Below, piece after piece: positions 17,368-25,598 of a stretch of DNA of 64,000 nucleotides (position 1 is its first letter; the number at the start of each line of letters is the position of its first letter). The translations under genes were made by a program, and so were the position numbers. The stretch is from Roseiarcus sp963835885 (GTDB lineage: Bacteria; Pseudomonadota; Alphaproteobacteria; Rhizobiales; Beijerinckiaceae), in assembly GCA_963835885.1 (NCBI GenBank), contig CAWIHF010000033.1:70403-134402 (forward strand), given 5' to 3'. The notes under the pieces are model-generated. The model did no database searches, was not told the origin of the DNA, and saw nothing but the letters and a program-made list of their open reading frames with translations.

Positions 17368-17854
17368 TCACGCGGGCTGTTGCTGCTGTTGTCCGCCGGC
17401 AGCCGCCAACCGCTGCAAGTAAAGCGCGTGAAAATCAATTGGATCGAGGTAGAGCGGCGGATACGAGCCCCCGCGCACCGCTTCGGCGATGATCTGCCGG
17501 GCGAAAGGAAACAACATCCGCGGCCCTTCGATCATCACGACCGGCTGCACCTGTTCTGGCGGAAAGTTCTCGATCCGGAACACCCCGGCGTAGTTGAGCT
17601 CGAACTTGAACATCGTTTCGGACCCTTGGCCAGCGCCTCCCTCGAGCATCAGGCTTACTTCGAAATCGTTCGGCGCAAGTTGGCGCGCGTTTACGTTGAT
17701 CTGGACGGATAGATTTGGCGCATTTTGCTGTGGCCCCAATGTCCGCGGGGCATTGGGATTCTCGAATGAAAGATCCTTCGTATACTGCGCCAAAACGGAA
17801 AATTTCGGATTTCGCGTCCGAAACGGGTCCGTCGCCGCTCTGATCGGCCGCCAT
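17368..17854 (-). CDS. secB: Protein-export chaperone SecB, frameshift near N-terminus
   Basis: Tetrameric chaperone that keeps preproteins unfolded for SecA. The body is highly conserved: FSVLAQYTKDLSFENPNAPR, NLSVQINVNARQL, NDFEVSLMLEGGAG, FELNYAGVFRIENFP, VVMIEGPRMLFPFARQII and GSYPPLYLDPIDFHALYLQR. The true N-terminus MAADQSGDGPVSDAKSE (ATG 17854, GGAG six bases upstream) is in a different frame, so one base must shift in GACGCGAAATCCG near 17813. Without the shift the frame extends upstream to 17976 with unrelated sequence. C-terminus is Q-rich (QQQQQPA). Confidence 0.88.
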
Positions 17855-18117
17855 TGCGTACTCCATTGTTCAATTCGTCCGAGCGTCCCTCGCCCGTTGT
17901 TCCCGAAATCGAAGGTCTTGCGCGCGTCGCGTAGCATGCCGCCGCAGGTCGAACAAGCATTTGAACTCTTGAGCAAGCGGCAAGAGGTTCAGGTTGAGGG
18001 GACGGATTGTTTCGCTATGGCGTGGAATTTGTGGGCGAATTCAAGCAGCGTCGGCTTCGTTTTGGAAGACGATTTGCCCGACACTGCGGTGGCCAGACGC
18101 CCGAGGCAACCCGCGCT

Positions 18118-18753
18118 TTAGAGATAAGCGCGGGCGAATTTCTGGAATGCTCTTGCTCGATGCGACAGGGCGAGCGAACCGTCCGGCGGAATTCCATGCT
18201 TCTGCTCGGCGGTCATTTCGCCGAACGTGCGATCGTGGCCGGCGGGCCTGAAAATGGGATCGTAGCCAAAGCCGAACGACCCCCGCGGGGGGAAAACGAG
18301 ATCGCCGTCAACTCGGCCCTCGAAGACATCGCTGCGGCGGGCCGGCCAGGCAATCGCCAGCGCGCTGATGAAATGCGCCCGCCAACGCCGCGGAGCGCCG
18401 CGGACGAGCAATTCTTCGTAGATGCGGCTCATCGCGGCGCCGAAGTCCTTGCTCCCGCCCGCCCATCGGGCGGAGTAAATGCCCGGGGCGCCGCCGAGCG
18501 CCACGACGCATAGCCCGGAGTCGTCGGCGAGCGCCGGTTGGCCGGAAGCGCGCGCAGCCGCTTTGGCCTTGAGCGTAGCGTTGTCACGGAAAGTGACGCC
18601 GGTCTCGTCGGGCTCGCCGAGGTTCAGTTCCGCCGCGCCGAAAGCATGGATGCCGTGGGGCGCGAGAAGCTCGCGGATTTCGCGCAGCTTCCCGGCATTG
18701 TGGGTTGCAACCACGATCTGCGGCGGGAGGCGACGGCACCCAGCCTCAATCAT
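18118..18753 (-). CDS. rdgB: XTP/dITP pyrophosphatase (RdgB/HAM1)
   Basis: Removes non-canonical purine triphosphates (ITP, XTP) from the nucleotide pool. Signature at the N-terminus IVVATHNAGKLREIRELL, substrate-binding ATLKAKAAARASGQPALADDSGLCV with the conserved DDSG, APGIYSARWAG and FGFGYDPIFRP, plus the C-terminal SHRARAFQKF. Start chosen at ATG 18753; the frame is open to 18777. It follows the M48 protease gene by 10 bases on the same strand, so the two are probably co-transcribed. The ~260 bases before secB's start on the plus side (17855-18117) hold no recognised gene. Confidence 0.94.
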   Translation of the reverse strand: MIEAGCRRLPPQIVVATHNAGKLREIRELLAPHGIHAFGAAELNLGEPDETGVTFRDNATLKAKAAARASGQPALADDSGLCVVALGGAPGIYSARWAGGSKDFGAAMSRIYEELLVRGAPRRWRAHFISALAIAWPARRSDVFEGRVDGDLVFPPRGSFGFGYDPIFRPAGHDRTFGEMTAEQKHGIPPDGSLALSHRARAFQKFARAYL

Positions 18754-18763
18754 CGATCGGCAT

Positions 18764-20260
18764 TCATCGCACCACAATCTTGTAGCGCTGACCAGGGGCG
18801 AGCGAGGCGCCGCGCTCGAGACCGTTGAGGATCAGAAACTGGTCGAGCGCTTGCGGCAAGAACGCCATCCGCGCCGCCATTGTATCCGGCGTGTCGCCGC
18901 TTTCCGCCGTGACGATTCTGATCGTCTGCGCCGCGGCCAGCGCCGAGTCCCGAGAATTGACCAAACGGAACGACTGAAGCGAAGCGCGGAAGCGTTCGTC
19001 GACCGCGGGAGACAGGGTGTGGGCGGCAAAGATCAGCCGGTAAAGCCTGCCCTTGAGCCGAACGGCGCCGAGCCGGAAGCTCCACTGGTCGCCATGCGCG
19101 ACCCCCGTTGCCGCCTCGAGGCCGTCGATTTGCATGGCTTCGACCTGGGTCGTCTTGAGACCGTCGATCCAGCCGGAGGCGATCGCGCTTGTGACGGGCG
19201 TCGAATCGGCGGTCGCGACGCTGTCGAGGCGAAGCGCCTCGCCGCCCGCCTCGCCGACCCCGATAAGAGCGGTCGACCGGTTTTCCAACGTGAACCCTTC
19301 GGGGGCTTCGAAGGCGAAACCGAGCTTTGGATGAACAAACTCGGTCCCACGAACGATCCCCTGGGAGGGGTCGTCGCCGAAAGCGAGGCCATCAATTGTC
19401 GCGAGATAGGAGCCGCCGCCGGTCGCTCCGACCCCCGGCGGCTCAATCTGGCGGGCTTCCGCTTCGGCTTGGGCGACCCGCTCGGGCGTCGACGGATGCG
19501 TCGCCATCATGTCCGGCTGATTGGCCGATCCGGCTCCAGAGATCGACGCCCGGAGGGCGCTCCATTCGCCTAGCGCTGTGAGGAATCGCGCTGCGCCGTA
19601 GGGGTCGTAGCCGGCGCTGGCCAGGTCTTTGATGCCGATCCGGTCGGCTTCGAATTCCTGTTGGCGGGAAAAGCTGGCGATCGACAGTTTCGAACGCGCC
19701 TGGGCCTCGTCGTCGGCCTGGGCGTGCTCCAGCACTTGGGCATTTACCCGCGTAAATAGCGCGGCGGTCTTCTCGAATTCAGCTCGCTGCGCCGCGTGGC
19801 GCGCGGTGACATGCGCAATCTCGTGCGCCATCACCGCGGCGATCTCCGATGTGTCGTCGGCGAGGGCGAGAAGTCCACGGGTTACGAAGATGTCCCCAGA
19901 CGGGAGGGCGAAAGCGTTGACGACTGGCGAATTGAGCAAGGTGACGCGGTAGGGCTGAGCGGACACGTTCGACGCCGGAGCCAGTTTGAGAAGCACGCCG
20001 TTGAGGTAGTTTTCGATCGGCGGCGCATGGTATTCGCCGCCGAAAGCCTGCAACAACCGCTTGCGTTCCGGGTTCGGGGGGGCAGTCGGCAGCGACCCGG
20101 CCGCCTTCGGCGCTGGGCTCGACGGAGGCGCCGGAGCGTCGATCGACGCGCAGGCGGTCACGCCCAGGCTCAGCGCGCCGGCCACGATGACGAATAGGCG
20201 CCGCCAGACTCCTGCCGCGCAGACCGGCCGCTTCAGGTGTTCAGCAACCCCCTCGTTCAT
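18764..20260 (-). CDS. M48 family metalloprotease, lipoprotein
   Basis: BepA/LoiP-like peptidase expected in the periplasm, tied to a membrane by lipid. The N-terminus has a hydrophobic segment ending in lipobox LGVTAC (about 32-37). The zinc site is HEIAH in VMAHEIAHVTARHAAQ (about 145-160) with the third ligand in FEADRIGIKDLASAGYDP. After the protease domain comes a linker and a ~170-residue C-terminal domain ending in a LysM-like stretch (GDTPDTMAARMAF ... APGQRYKIVV), which may bind peptidoglycan. 498 residues, intact. Upstream nuclease-like gene overlaps it by 20 bases. Confidence 0.9.
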   Translation of the reverse strand: MNEGVAEHLKRPVCAAGVWRRLFVIVAGALSLGVTACASIDAPAPPSSPAPKAAGSLPTAPPNPERKRLLQAFGGEYHAPPIENYLNGVLLKLAPASNVSAQPYRVTLLNSPVVNAFALPSGDIFVTRGLLALADDTSEIAAVMAHEIAHVTARHAAQRAEFEKTAALFTRVNAQVLEHAQADDEAQARSKLSIASFSRQQEFEADRIGIKDLASAGYDPYGAARFLTALGEWSALRASISGAGSANQPDMMATHPSTPERVAQAEAEARQIEPPGVGATGGGSYLATIDGLAFGDDPSQGIVRGTEFVHPKLGFAFEAPEGFTLENRSTALIGVGEAGGEALRLDSVATADSTPVTSAIASGWIDGLKTTQVEAMQIDGLEAATGVAHGDQWSFRLGAVRLKGRLYRLIFAAHTLSPAVDERFRASLQSFRLVNSRDSALAAAQTIRIVTAESGDTPDTMAARMAFLPQALDQFLILNGLERGASLAPGQRYKIVVR

Positions 20261-21131
20261 CGATGCAACTTGTCCGCCCTCGCGCGTCGGAGCGACGCAA
20301 AATTTGGATCATGGTCGGCTCGCTAACCTCGAGTCTCGGACCAAACCGATCATCGACGACGCCTCGCGCCCGAATGGCCTCCCCAGCGAGCGCTTCTACC
20401 GGACGACCTGCCTTCGCGAACGCTTTTTCCAGCTTGCGCGCGACGACGATCGTCAGGCCGTCATAACCGCCGAAATCAAGATAAAGGCGCGAACGCCCAA
20501 AGCCAACCCTGCGGACGCGTCCTTCGATCACAACAAATTTTCCGTCACGGCGACGAAGCGCTGCCGTTTCGAACGACGGGACGACGGCATATTCCGGATC
20601 GCGCCACATCCCGAGCTTTGCGCGCCGCGCGCCGTCTTCGACCGTAAGGCGAGCGGCCGCGCAACTGCGGGCCTCCCACTCGGGTTTGACGCGTGCGTAA
20701 CCCACTCGCAGCAGGAGCGATGCAATCAACTCGGCTGAGGTGGCCGTCTCGCCTGGGACTTCGGGAGCCGACAGGTCGGCTACCGTTCGTTCCCAACGAT
20801 CCGTTCCATTGACGAAGAGATCAAGTTCCACCTCGCGGCCCACAAGACGGGCGTTAAGAAAGTCGCGCACCATCCTTGCAGTCCGAGGATCGCCGCGCTC
20901 CGGTGCGGGCATATCCAGCCCGCCGAGCCTGACGAGCCTGCCATCGGCCAGCACGATGTCGAGCCGCTCGTCGACGGCGACGACCTGAACGGCCCCGGCC
21001 GGCGATCCGCAGCCGCCGAAAGCGGGGGAAATGAAACCGAGTGCACCGCCGATCACCACGAGCCAGACACCGGCTCCGGAGGCGAAGGGCCGCAATCGCT
21101 CTCGTAACCGGTGCGCGGAGTTGGAATCCAT
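20241..21131 (-). CDS. Thermonuclease-like (SNase fold) exported protein
   Basis: A staphylococcal-nuclease-fold protein with an N-terminal hydrophobic segment (VWLVVIGGALGFISPAF). The SNase-like core reads VQVVAVDERLDIVLADGRLVRLGGLDMPAPERGDP and later ARRAKLGMWRDPEYAV, where nucleases have EAKxxxxGxWxDP. The catalytic Arg-Glu-Arg set is not clearly complete, so nuclease activity is uncertain. The last ~90 residues form an OB-like extension. Start chosen at ATG 21131 (MDSNSAHRLRERL); further upstream the open frame would run through the tRNA gene. Overlaps the protease gene by 20 bases, forming a three-gene unit with rdgB. Confidence 0.75.
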   Translation of the reverse strand: MDSNSAHRLRERLRPFASGAGVWLVVIGGALGFISPAFGGCGSPAGAVQVVAVDERLDIVLADGRLVRLGGLDMPAPERGDPRTARMVRDFLNARLVGREVELDLFVNGTDRWERTVADLSAPEVPGETATSAELIASLLLRVGYARVKPEWEARSCAAARLTVEDGARRAKLGMWRDPEYAVVPSFETAALRRRDGKFVVIEGRVRRVGFGRSRLYLDFGGYDGLTIVVARKLEKAFAKAGRPVEALAGEAIRARGVVDDRFGPRLEVSEPTMIQILRRSDARGRTSCIDERGGC

Positions 21132-21194
21132 GCTATCGACTTGTTGCTTTGAGGGCGAGCCTCCGGCCCGCCTTTGAGAGACTTTGCGCGGTTG

Positions 21195-21271
21195 GTCCCG
21201 GTAGCTCAGCAGGATAGAGCACAGGTTTCCTAAACCTGGGGTCAGGGGTTCGATTCCCTTCCGGGACGCCA
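21195..21271 (+). tRNA. tRNA-Arg (anticodon CCT)
   Basis: GTCCCGG pairs with CCGGGAC at the ends; the D-arm is GCTCAGCAGGATAGAGC, the anticodon arm CAGGT-TTCCTAA-ACCTG gives anticodon CCT (reads AGG), the variable loop is GGGTC, and the T-arm is AGGGG-TTCGATT-CCCTT. The CCA end is encoded. All four stems pair, so this is a functional gene of 77 bases. Confidence 0.96.
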
Positions 21272-21650
21272 TACTCCGCACAACCTCAGGTGTACAGTCC
21301 CGGACGGATGTGGGCTCTGATGCAACCGGGAGACGTATACACGCCTAGTCCGGGGGCCGATTGAATCGCCGAAATCACTTGCGCTTCGAGGAAGGCGGCC
21401 GGATCCGCGCGAGGTCGCCGAAGTGGGCCGTTGCCAGTCGCGCTACGTGCAATTCAGCGGACGATGAACGCGCCTGGTGAGCCCGACACTTTGCCTCCGT
21501 CTTGAGGGCTATGGCTGCGCGGGCGCCTTCCGTCTCCGACTGTCAATCCGAGCAATGCGTGCGCGATCTACAACCGCACTTCCCGGCGCTTCGCCTAACG
21601 GAGACCTGTGTCCAGCCGCGACCCTTCCTAAGTCAGCGCGAGCCCGAGCA
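21272..21650. other. Intergenic region 3' of tRNA-Arg
   Basis: About 380 bases between the tRNA and the end of trxA. I see no gene, no integrase and no repeat of the tRNA 3' end that would mark an attachment site. Confidence 0.4.
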
Positions 21651-21974
21651 CTAAATCGTCACATTGATCCAGTTGAACAGTTCCGACTTGGGGCCTGCTC
21701 CCACCTTTGTACCAATCTGTTTACCGTCCTTGAACAGCAACAGTGTCGGAATCGAACGAATTCCATATTTATTTGCTACGCCAGGATTTTCATCGACGTT
21801 AAGCTTGGCGATCTTGATCTTTCCCTTCATTTCAGAGGCGATTTCCTCCAAAGCTGGGGCAATTAACCTACATGGGCCGCACCATTCAGCCCAGAAATCG
21901 ACGACTACCGGCTCTATGGAGTTGATAACGTCGGCTTCGAAGCTTTGGTCGGTGACTTTGGCCGTATCGGACAT
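21651..21974 (-). CDS. trxA: Thioredoxin 1
   Basis: Cytosolic dithiol oxidoreductase. 107 residues with the active site WAEWCGPCRLIAPALEEIA (about 28-46), the buried DENPGVANKYGIRSIPTLLLF block with the cis-proline (IPT), and a C-terminal GAGPKSELFNWI helix. Stop and start are both clean and the frame is intact. In many Hyphomicrobiales trxA sits directly behind addA; here addBA is 18 kb away, so this block has been rearranged. Confidence 0.96.
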   Translation of the reverse strand: MSDTAKVTDQSFEADVINSIEPVVVDFWAEWCGPCRLIAPALEEIASEMKGKIKIAKLNVDENPGVANKYGIRSIPTLLLFKDGKQIGTKVGAGPKSELFNWINVTI

Positions 21975-22423
21975 GGTCCCCTCAGGTTCACGTGGCGGAA
22001 CTCGCCACTCTTTACCCAGACCTAGGAACCGCGCAGGCTTGCGTCAAGTAAGTCGTTCGGGTTCTAAAAAGCCGACCTCCGTCTGGACCCGCCCACAGAG
22101 AATGCCAAGACGGCCTCTTCGTCGCCCGGGTAAAACCCTATTAGAGCCGAAGCTCTCTTTGAGAAAAGCCCCGATCCAGAGTCTTTCAGTGTTGGCCGCG
22201 ACCGACGGCCCTGGTCGTACACGGATTTTCGATAGCGGGTAGGAGCCCGACGGATCGGTCTGGCTTTTTCCAATCTCCGCCCAAGAGCGGTCGCGCCGCC
22301 GTCACAGCGCAAGTTCCTCGGGTTCAGCTTCACGGGAGGCGCGACGCCCAGGCGTCGCATCGCCCCGCAAGCTATAATCCGCTTCAAGGAGCGCGTGCGC
22401 CAGACGACGAAAGCAAACTCTGA
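21975..22423. other. Gene-poor region next to a transposase remnant
   Basis: Open frames here are short and show no family resemblance. The segment lies between trxA and the IS630-like fragment and is probably mobile-element debris; I could not identify a terminal inverted repeat. Confidence 0.35.
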
Positions 22424-22810
22424 TCAAGTTGTATAGTAACCGCAGGCGGCGAAGGAATTTGTGCATTCGGCGGGTTTGAAGATGTCGGCGCAGGCGGCAG
22501 ATATCGCAATTCAGCGGCGGCGGAATTGATCGGTTGCTCGATCCGCGCTCCTTGTGGGGCAAGCAAATTGTCCATCACGACGATAACGCTTGGCGAGAGG
22601 TGGAAACGAGATACGTCTCCACCCATTCCTCGAACGGGGCGGCGTTGATCGGCCGGTCGTAGGCCTTCGGCGCCGCAAGCCCTCGAAGGCGCGAGACCCG
22701 CGAGGGTGATCGTCTGGTTTGTGGCCGTCCGGGACGGTCCTTCGGCGTCCTTCCGGCCCGGCGCCCGCAATTCAAACTCGGACACGACCCCGAAGAAGAA
22801 CAACCTCTTG
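22424..22810 (-). pseudogene. IS630-family transposase remnant
   Basis: Pieces in three frames match the C-terminal half of an IS630 transposase: YDRPINAAPFEEWVETYL (about 22610-22660), then VIVVMDNLLAPQGARIEQ with AAAELRYLPP (about 22490-22590), then FKPAECTNSFAACGYYTT ending at the TGA at 22424. The conserved DNPIE region between LPP and FKPAEC is missing, so there is an internal deletion as well as frameshifts. The N-terminal half is absent. A dead insertion-sequence fragment. Confidence 0.7.
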
Positions 22811-22933
22811 ACAAGAGCACGTGATATGTTCTTGGTATGTTCTACACACTCCGGCTCCGAAGGCGCGTTTCACCAGTGGAGGAAGATTCCACCCAGAGAT
22901 ATGATACAATTTGAAACTTGATCGGAGTCTGCT

Positions 22934-23398
22934 CTAGCTGCCGAACCGGCCAGCGAGTTCCTTGGCGATCCGCGCCGTTTCCGCAAGATAGCGGGCGATG
23001 ACCTCGCCCGCCGCCGGGGTGCATGTGCGATAAGTCAGGCTGTAGCCTTCAAATCCCCGATTGTACGCCCCGGCAAGCAGATCGCGCTGCAACTCGTCGA
23101 AACCATCCGCATCGAGAAGCGACTTCATTTTCGAGCGGAACTCGGCCCCGTCGTGCGCGCCGCACAGGTCGCGCAGATAGGTGAGTGCGCCCATAATCTC
23201 GGCCATTCTCAAAAGCTGCGGCTCGTAAGGCGGTGGCGGCTCCGGCGGCGCAGGGGGAACGTTCGGCGCGCCCGCGTTCGGCGCGCCCGCAGTCGGCGCG
23301 GACTTGGCATCGGGCTTCGGCGCAGGCGCTCCGGCCGCCCAAGCGTTGACCGCCAAAAGCGCTCCGACGCACGCGATGGCGATCACGACCCGCCTCAC
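22934..23398 (-). CDS. TIGR02301 family exported protein
   Basis: Alphaproteobacterial family of unknown function. Starts at GTG 23398, which overlaps the Nudix stop as GTGA: VRRVVIAIACVGALLAVNAWAAG is a signal peptide. A proline/alanine-rich linker (GAPNAGAPNVPPAPPEPPPP) follows, then the conserved core MAEIMGALTYLRDLCG, EFRSKMKSLLDADG, RDLLAGAYNRGFEGYSLTYRTC and ARYLAETARIAKELAGRF. Two conserved cysteines may form a disulfide in the periplasm. 154 residues, intact. Confidence 0.88.
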   Translation of the reverse strand: MRRVVIAIACVGALLAVNAWAAGAPAPKPDAKSAPTAGAPNAGAPNVPPAPPEPPPPYEPQLLRMAEIMGALTYLRDLCGAHDGAEFRSKMKSLLDADGFDELQRDLLAGAYNRGFEGYSLTYRTCTPAAGEVIARYLAETARIAKELAGRFGS

Positions 23399-23847
23399 CG
23401 CCACTCCCGTTCGATGCGGCGGGCGCTTTCCAAAATCTCGCCGAGTTCCGGCGTCGTCATAAGGCTGCCTGAGGCTTCCGGTTCGATCCAGGCGACCGCG
23501 TCGATCTCCTTGCTGATCCGCGCCTCGCCCCTTGTCCAACGGCCCACGAACGAGGCGATGACGAAATGCGCGCGAACCCGGCCGCCCTCGCGCAGGATGG
23601 GCTCCACGTGCCGGTTGAAGCCGAGGATCTCAGCCTCGACGCCGACTTCCTCGAAGAGTTCGCGCTTCGCCGCCTCGACCAGGGTCTCGCCGACTTCGAC
23701 AACCCCGCCGGGCAGAGAAAAGCGACCTGCAAGCGGCGCCCGCGCGCGACGCCCGACGAGCGCCCGCCCCTGGCGGAACACCGCGACGGAGACCGCGAAA
23801 ATCGGCCGCGCGGGATAGAGGCGATCGTCCGCCGGCGCCTCAGCCAC
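23395..23847 (-). CDS. Nudix hydrolase
   Basis: Hydrolase of nucleoside diphosphates linked to a moiety X. The Nudix box GGVVEVGETLVEAAKRELFEEVGV fits GX5EX7REUXEEXGU (split here as GGVVEVGETLVE and AAKRELFEEVGV, about 48-71). A PIFAVSVAVFRQGRALVGRR strand precedes it, typical of ADP-ribose or MutT-like enzymes. 150 residues. It is coupled to the TIGR02301 gene by a four-base overlap, a pairing I recall as common in this order. Substrate not predictable. Confidence 0.9.
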   Translation of the reverse strand: MAEAPADDRLYPARPIFAVSVAVFRQGRALVGRRARAPLAGRFSLPGGVVEVGETLVEAAKRELFEEVGVEAEILGFNRHVEPILREGGRVRAHFVIASFVGRWTRGEARISKEIDAVAWIEPEASGSLMTTPELGEILESARRIEREWR

Positions 23848-24032
23848 TGCGGGCGCCGATTTGCGGCGTCGTTCGCGCTGGCGCGAGGGACTGTGGGGAG
23901 GTCAACAAGATTTTCATCGCCTTCGTGGGAACTTCTCCCAATAGAGCCGGAACTGACCCGTCCGCAACGCCCTTGTCACAGGCTTGCCGAGCCGACTAGT
24001 TTTGCCGGGCAGGGCCGTTCAGTGAAAGGCGG

Positions 24033-24632
24033 ATGTCGATGGCGGTGCTCGTGCTCGGCTTGGTAATTTTCCTCGGCCTTCACTCGACGCGTATTATTGC
24101 GGAAGGCGGGCGCGCCAAGGCGATTGCGCGGCTCGGCGAGGGCCCGTGGAAGGGCGTTTATTCGCTCCTGTCGCTGATCGGCTTGGCGCTCATCGTCTGG
24201 GGCTTCGGGCAGGCGCGCTGGAACGCCGCCGCCGAACTCTGGGTGCCGCCGATCTGGACACGCCATACGACCATCCTTCTGATGCTCATCAGCCTGATTC
24301 TGATCGGCGCCTACATTTTCAAAAGGAGCCACATCGCCGTCGCAACGCATCACCCAATGGTCTTGGGCGTCGCGATCTGGGCTGCCGGCCACCTCATCGC
24401 CAACGGTTCAGCGGCGGACCTCGTGCTGTTCGGCGCGTTTCTGGTCTGGGCGGTCGCTGATCTGGTCAGCTCCTACGGCCGCGACGCCCGCAATGCCGTG
24501 GTCTATCCGGCGCCGAACTGGGGCGCAACGATCGGCGCGATCGTGCTCGGCGTCGTCCTGTGGCTGGCGCTGCTCGGCGGCCTGCACCTATGGCTGTTCG
24601 GCGTCTCGCCGATGGCCGGCATTCCGGGTTAG
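24033..24632 (+). CDS. NnrU family membrane protein
   Basis: Integral membrane protein of the NnrU family, first linked to nitrite/nitric oxide reduction in Rhodobacter and also related to carotenoid-isomerase-like heme proteins. Family marks: VLGLVIFLGLHSTRI at the N-terminus, GVYSLLSLIGLALIVWGFGQAR, HHPMVLGVAIWAAGHLIANG (conserved His pair, possible heme ligands) and FLVWAVADL. Six or so TM segments over 199 residues. No denitrification genes are nearby, so a role in nitrogen oxides is not supported by context. Confidence 0.9.
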   Translation: MSMAVLVLGLVIFLGLHSTRIIAEGGRAKAIARLGEGPWKGVYSLLSLIGLALIVWGFGQARWNAAAELWVPPIWTRHTTILLMLISLILIGAYIFKRSHIAVATHHPMVLGVAIWAAGHLIANGSAADLVLFGAFLVWAVADLVSSYGRDARNAVVYPAPNWGATIGAIVLGVVLWLALLGGLHLWLFGVSPMAGIPG

Positions 24633-24671
24633 TCGCTTAAGGGCGAAGCCCGACAAAAAAGTTGTCGATCA

Positions 24672-25096
24672 TTAGGCTGCGATCCCGAGTTCATGAAAGA
24701 CGCCCTGCATGGCGCGTTGCAGGTCCAGGTAGTAGCGATCGATGGCTCGGGGGTTTCGCCCCCGTTGTTCGGGGCGATCTCTTGAGCGGCGGCGAGGAGG
24801 GGCTTGATGGCCTTGTTGCGAAGGACGAGCAGGGCGGTGATCGCCCGCAGACCGGACGGAAGGGGCTCATAGCGACGCGTCGAGCCGATCCGGCGGACGA
24901 TCTGTTTACCGCGGAGCTTCTTCAGATCGTAGGCTGCTTGGCGGGGACCGTAGGCGGATAGGGTTTGATTGCCGAGCGCGCGGACCTGATCGGCGAGTGC
25001 GGAGGCGGTGAAGCCGTCGGGTGAGGCTGACAGAGCGATAATAGCCTCGGTGACGTGACGCAGGCGTGGTTTGTTCAGATCGATACCCCCGACCAA
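24672..25096 (-). pseudogene. C-terminal fragment of mobile-like uncharacterised family
   Basis: The frame from about 25088 reads NKPRLRHVTEAIIALSASPD, GFTASALADQVRALG, YGPRQAAYDLKKLRGKQIVR, RIGSTRRYEPLPSGLRAITA and LLVLRNKAIKPLLAAAQE: a winged-helix-like domain. Near 24765 the frame shifts by one base to AIDRYYLDLQRAMQGVFHEL then GIAA with stop at 24672. No N-terminal part precedes it. I recognise this ending from a recurrent hypothetical family with an N-terminus like that of the gene at 5547-7406; I cannot verify that link without a search. Confidence 0.55.
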
Positions 25097-25241
25097 TGGA
25101 CTTCCCGACGCGGGATGGGAGCGGAAGGCGCTCGAGCCTCTCGTCGCCGATAAGGCATTGATCGATGCAGCTCAAAGCTTCCATAAATCGCTCAAGCACG
25201 TCCCTCAACCTTGACATCGCGGGACTGCCCCGCAGGGCTAC

Positions 25242-25267
25242 TTTTCCCCAGCGGCGTCTGGGGAAAG
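25242..25267. repeat. Perfect hairpin
   Basis: TTTTCCCCAG and CTGGGGAAAG pair around CGGCGT (stem of nine to ten pairs). It lies in the debris between the two mobile-like fragments. No U-tract follows on either strand. Confidence 0.4.
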
Positions 25268-25335
25268 GCATAGATTCTTACCTGAGGGATCATAGACAAA
25301 ACGAATCGAACATTGTCATTGAGGCGCCGGCGCGA

Positions 25336-25401
25336 TCAAGCTGCAGCCAAGAGATCGACGACGCGTTGGATATCGGCGCGGTGATAGGCGGCTTCGAGCC
25401 C
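25336..25401 (-). pseudogene. Terminal 21-codon fragment of mobile-like family
   Basis: On the minus strand 25401-25336 reads GLEAAYHRADIQRVVDLLAA plus a final A and TGA. I recall this ending (EAAYHRAD ... VDLLAAA) as the C-terminus of the hypothetical family whose N-terminal 400 residues are at 6208-7406. If correct, this is a 3' end orphaned from its gene body. It immediately abuts a palindromic repeat. Confidence 0.4.
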
Positions 25402-25420
25402 ACTGTTGAGACGGTGTTGC

Positions 25421-25525
25421 CCCCTTCCACCGCGCTTTGCGCAAGGGAGGATAGGCGGCGCCCGCGGCTTTCCTCCCCCGCGAAGCGGGGAAGGGGGACC
25501 GCCCGAAGGCGGTGGAGGGGCGCGG
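25421..25525 (-). repeat. Dispersed palindromic element, copy 1
   Basis: Read on the minus strand this begins GCGCCCCTCCACCGCCTTCG, continues with GGCGGTCCCCCTTCCCCGC and TTCGCGGGGGAGGAAAGC, and ends near CCTTGCGCAAAGCGCGG. It closely matches 56859-56985, which lies inside paaC. It contains several nested inverted repeats (CCGCCTTCGGGCGG, CCCCGCTTCGCGGGG). Intergenic here, upstream of the dienelactone-hydrolase gene. Confidence 0.7.
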
Positions 25526-25598
25526 GCTCGTTAATCTGAGCTGATCGAGCCGGGCTTTGTGAGGCTCGGGCCGCGCGGCCGGAGCGGAGGTCAGCCGA

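Noticed and set aside
21195..22900. Genomic island integrated at tRNA-Arg
   Set aside because: No integrase gene and no second copy of the tRNA 3' end were found. Only an IS630 scrap lies downstream.
25242..25267. Rho-independent terminator
   Set aside because: The stem is good but neither side has a U-tract and no intact gene ends there.
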